DNA of 25,979 nt from a virus: positions 5 to 25,983 of IMG/VR virus record IMGVR_UViG_3300000115_000163; one strand, given 5' to 3'. The position numbers and the translations under genes were made by a program. Within the stretch, counting starts at the first letter, position 1. Each line of letters opens with the position of its first letter. Below the pieces are notes generated by a model, which was given only the letters and a program-made list of their open reading frames with translations, was not told the DNA's origin and ran no database searches. Positions 23,975 through 25,979 of the stretch are shown one piece after another.

Positions 23975-24979
23975 ATGGCAATTAAAAAGAAAGACTTTAA
24001 AGATATTAAGAAGAAATTTTCTTCATCAGCTAAGTTTAAACCGCAAAGGTTTTATGATTTAGGTACTGATTTCTTAGATGCAGTAGGGGTACCTGGACCG
24101 GCAATGGGTCACCTTAATATGTTTTTAGGTCACTCGGATACAGGAAAAACTACAGCACTTGTTAAAGCTGCTGTTGACGCACAAAAAAAAGGTATACTCC
24201 CTGTTTTTATAATAACAGAGCAGAAATGGTCTTTTGAGCATGCAAAACTTATGGGTTTTGAATGTGAAGAAGTTGTTGATAAAGAAACGGGAGAATTAGA
24301 TTGGGATGGATTTTTCCTTTTTAATAATAACTTTGAATATATTGAACAAATTACTAATTTTATTAATGAACTGTTAGATGCTCAAAGTAGTGGAGATTTG
24401 GATTATGACTTACTATTTTTATGGGATTCAGTTGGTTCAGTTCCATGTAAGATGACATATGACGGTAAAGGTGGTAAGCAACATAATGCGGCAGTTTTGG
24501 CAGATAAGATAGGTATGGGAATAAACCAAAGAATATCAGGTTCTCGTAGGTCAGATTCAAAACACGAAAATACTTTAGTAATTGTTAACCAACCATGGGT
24601 TGAACTTCCAGATAATCCTTTTGGTCAGCCTAAGATTAAAGCTAAAGGAGGAGAGGCTATTTGGTTAAACTCATCATTAGTTTTTCTTTTTGGAAATCAA
24701 AAGAATGCGGGTACTACAAAGATAACTGCGGTTAAAGATAAAAGAAAAGTAAAATTTGCAACTAGAACTAAGGTCTCAGTTATGAAAAACCACATTAATG
24801 GGTTAGGTTATGAAGACGGTAGAATATTAGTTACTGCTCACGGGTTTTTACCCGGAAAGGATTCCTCTGAGGAAAAAAAATCTATCGAAAAGTATAAATC
24901 TGAAAACTCTGAATATTGGAAAGATATTATTGGTACAGGTAGTGACTTTAAGTTGGAAGAAGAAAGTTTAATTCTTTAA
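23975..24979 (+). CDS. uvsX: UvsX recombinase (RecA-family strand-exchange protein), 334 aa
   Basis: UvsX forms a filament on single-stranded DNA and catalyses strand invasion for recombination-dependent replication and repair. The Walker A motif GHSDTGKT is at residues 52-59. A Walker B-like strand DYDLLFLWDSVGS is near 140-152. The later L1/L2-region segments NTLVIVNQPWVELPD and PKIKAKGGEAIWLNSSLVFL are in the RecA-family order. The C-terminus is acidic. T4 UvsX is 391 aa, so this is a shorter version, mostly at the C-terminal end. The ATG follows an A-rich leader (nine A in a row) without Shine-Dalgarno. It lies between gp32 and RNase H and is likely co-expressed with them by read-through of the hairpin at 23925. 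Confidence 0.9.
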   Translation: MAIKKKDFKDIKKKFSSSAKFKPQRFYDLGTDFLDAVGVPGPAMGHLNMFLGHSDTGKTTALVKAAVDAQKKGILPVFIITEQKWSFEHAKLMGFECEEVVDKETGELDWDGFFLFNNNFEYIEQITNFINELLDAQSSGDLDYDLLFLWDSVGSVPCKMTYDGKGGKQHNAAVLADKIGMGINQRISGSRRSDSKHENTLVIVNQPWVELPDNPFGQPKIKAKGGEAIWLNSSLVFLFGNQKNAGTTKITAVKDKRKVKFATRTKVSVMKNHINGLGYEDGRILVTAHGFLPGKDSSEEKKSIEKYKSENSEYWKDIIGTGSDFKLEEESLIL

Positions 24980-24989
24980 GTATTTTAAT

Positions 24990-25979
24990 GTGACTAAGAC
25001 CTTATTAGTGGATGGAAATAACCTATTTAAGATAGGTTATCATGGAGTACGTGAGTATTATCATAAAGGTAACCATATTGGTGGTATATATCACTTTGTT
25101 AATACTTTACGTAGATTTATTTCAGAGTATAACTATGATAAGGTAATCGTTTTTTGGGACGGAAATGATAACTCAATACAGAGGAAGAAAATTTTCGCAG
25201 AATATAAAGAAAATAGAAGGTATAACAGACTTAATGATATTCAAAAACAATCATTTGAATGGCAACTCAAAAGAGTAAAAGAGTATCTTGAGGAAATGTT
25301 TATACGTCAGATTATAGTTGATGGTAATGAGTCAGATGATATGATTGCGTATTATTGTCATATCTCTGAGGATGAAAACAAAACTATATTTTCTGCGGAT
25401 AAAGACCTAACACAACTAATATCTGAAAAAGTACAAATATATTCTCCAACACAGAAACAAATGATTAAGTACGGAGATAAAGTTAAATTGAAAGATATAT
25501 CAATACCCCATCAAAATGTTTCTACTTTTAAAATTATATCAGGAGATAAGTCCGACAATATTGATGGTATTTACTATTTTGGTGAAAAAACTTTTGTAAA
25601 ACTTTTCCCTGAGATAGTTGATTCCGTGGTCTCTGTTGACGATATTTTAGAAAAAGGTGAAAAACTACACGAAAATGATAAGGATAACAGAGCGTTACAA
25701 AACCTACTATCGGGTAAAACTAAGAGAGGGGTATATGGTGATGAATTTTATGTTATTAATAGGAAACTTGTGGATTTATCAGTACCTTTGTTAACTGAAG
25801 AAGCGAAAGAACTAGTTGAACTTTATTACTCTGAAGATATTGACCCTGAAGGTAGGGGGTATCAAAATTTGATGAGGATGATGATGGATGATGGAATATT
25901 CAAATACCTACCTAAAACTGACAACGCATGGGTTTATTTTCTTACCCCATTTATGAAACTAACAAGAAAAGAAAAAAGA
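24990..25979 (+). CDS. rnh: 5'-3' exonuclease, T4 RNase H / FEN family, 3' end beyond the window
   Basis: It removes RNA primers and 5' flaps during lagging-strand synthesis; gp32 stimulates it in T4. A frame from GTG 24990 stays open to the window end (330 codons; T4 RNase H is 305 aa). Metal-binding motifs are all present: LLVDGNNLFK with D8, VFWDGND with D57, the acidic cluster DGNESDDMIAYY (E114, D116, D117), FSADKDLTQLI (D137, D139) and ISGDKSDNIDG (D186, D189). The last is the helix-hairpin-helix entry, with Asp where many relatives have Pro. GTG is used because the nearby ATG is followed at once by TGA, and an upstream stop limits the frame; there is no other early start. It begins 10 bases after the uvsX stop. 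An in-frame stop has not been reached, so the true end is unknown. Confidence 0.88.
   Translation, partial: MTKTLLVDGNNLFKIGYHGVREYYHKGNHIGGIYHFVNTLRRFISEYNYDKVIVFWDGNDNSIQRKKIFAEYKENRRYNRLNDIQKQSFEWQLKRVKEYLEEMFIRQIIVDGNESDDMIAYYCHISEDENKTIFSADKDLTQLISEKVQIYSPTQKQMIKYGDKVKLKDISIPHQNVSTFKIISGDKSDNIDGIYYFGEKTFVKLFPEIVDSVVSVDDILEKGEKLHENDKDNRALQNLLSGKTKRGVYGDEFYVINRKLVDLSVPLLTEEAKELVELYYSEDIDPEGRGYQNLMRMMMDDGIFKYLPKTDNAWVYFLTPFMKLTRKEKR

Noticed and set aside
1-25979. tRNA genes, CRISPR arrays, insertion sequences, integrase or attachment sites
   Set aside because: None seen. All long gaps are under 300 bases and are explained by terminators, leaders, short motifs or small genes.

Overview
This window is a block of virion and replication genes from a tailed phage with a contractile tail of the T4 type. 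It is roughly one-third G+C by my estimate. The host is most likely a member of the Bacteroidota (Flavobacteriia-like). The reasons are: the promoter before the gene 32 homologue matches the Bacteroidota primary-sigma consensus (TTTG, 19 bases, TAnnTTTG); most start codons follow A-rich leaders without a Shine-Dalgarno sequence; and the OmpA-like domain has the GSAS form common in that phylum. Functions were read from the protein sequences by recognition, without database searches.

Layout. 39-2073: three tightly coupled genes, a neck (gp14-like) candidate, an unknown protein and a gp15-like tail terminator. 2074-2223: a tiny minus-strand ribbon-helix-helix gene, the only minus-strand gene I support. 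2362-5547: an oversized tail sheath gene ending in a strong terminator. 5622-6616: a 45-residue protein and a HAD-family phosphatase-like protein. 6738-7226: tail tube, then a terminator. 7304-8231: a gp26-like baseplate/tail-assembly protein whose reading frame may be extended by a +1 frameshift. 8256-10349: a tape-measure candidate. 10389-22025: three overlapping baseplate genes, namely a 1571-residue tube-initiator-like protein with an inserted OmpA-like domain, gp53, and a 2204-residue hub-like protein. 22065-22923: two small genes of unknown function and a terminator. 23057-25979: a replication/recombination cluster of ssDNA-binding protein gp32, recombinase UvsX and a 5'-3' exonuclease of the T4 RNase H family that runs off the window.

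Working together: the sheath, tube, tape measure, gp15, gp26, gp53 and the two giant baseplate proteins build the contractile tail. gp32, UvsX and RNase H act on DNA during replication and recombination, and their cluster begins with a host-type promoter. An AT-rich motif around ATATTTAT recurs in the gaps before virion genes and may be a late-gene signal.

The most notable observations are: no GATC tetranucleotide found by eye anywhere in 26 kb; the OmpA-like insertion in the baseplate; the possible +1 frameshift just before the tape measure; a gp32 with no cysteine and a bacterial-SSB-like C-terminal tip; and look-alike N-terminal peptides on several non-structural-looking proteins that may be capsid-targeting tags.
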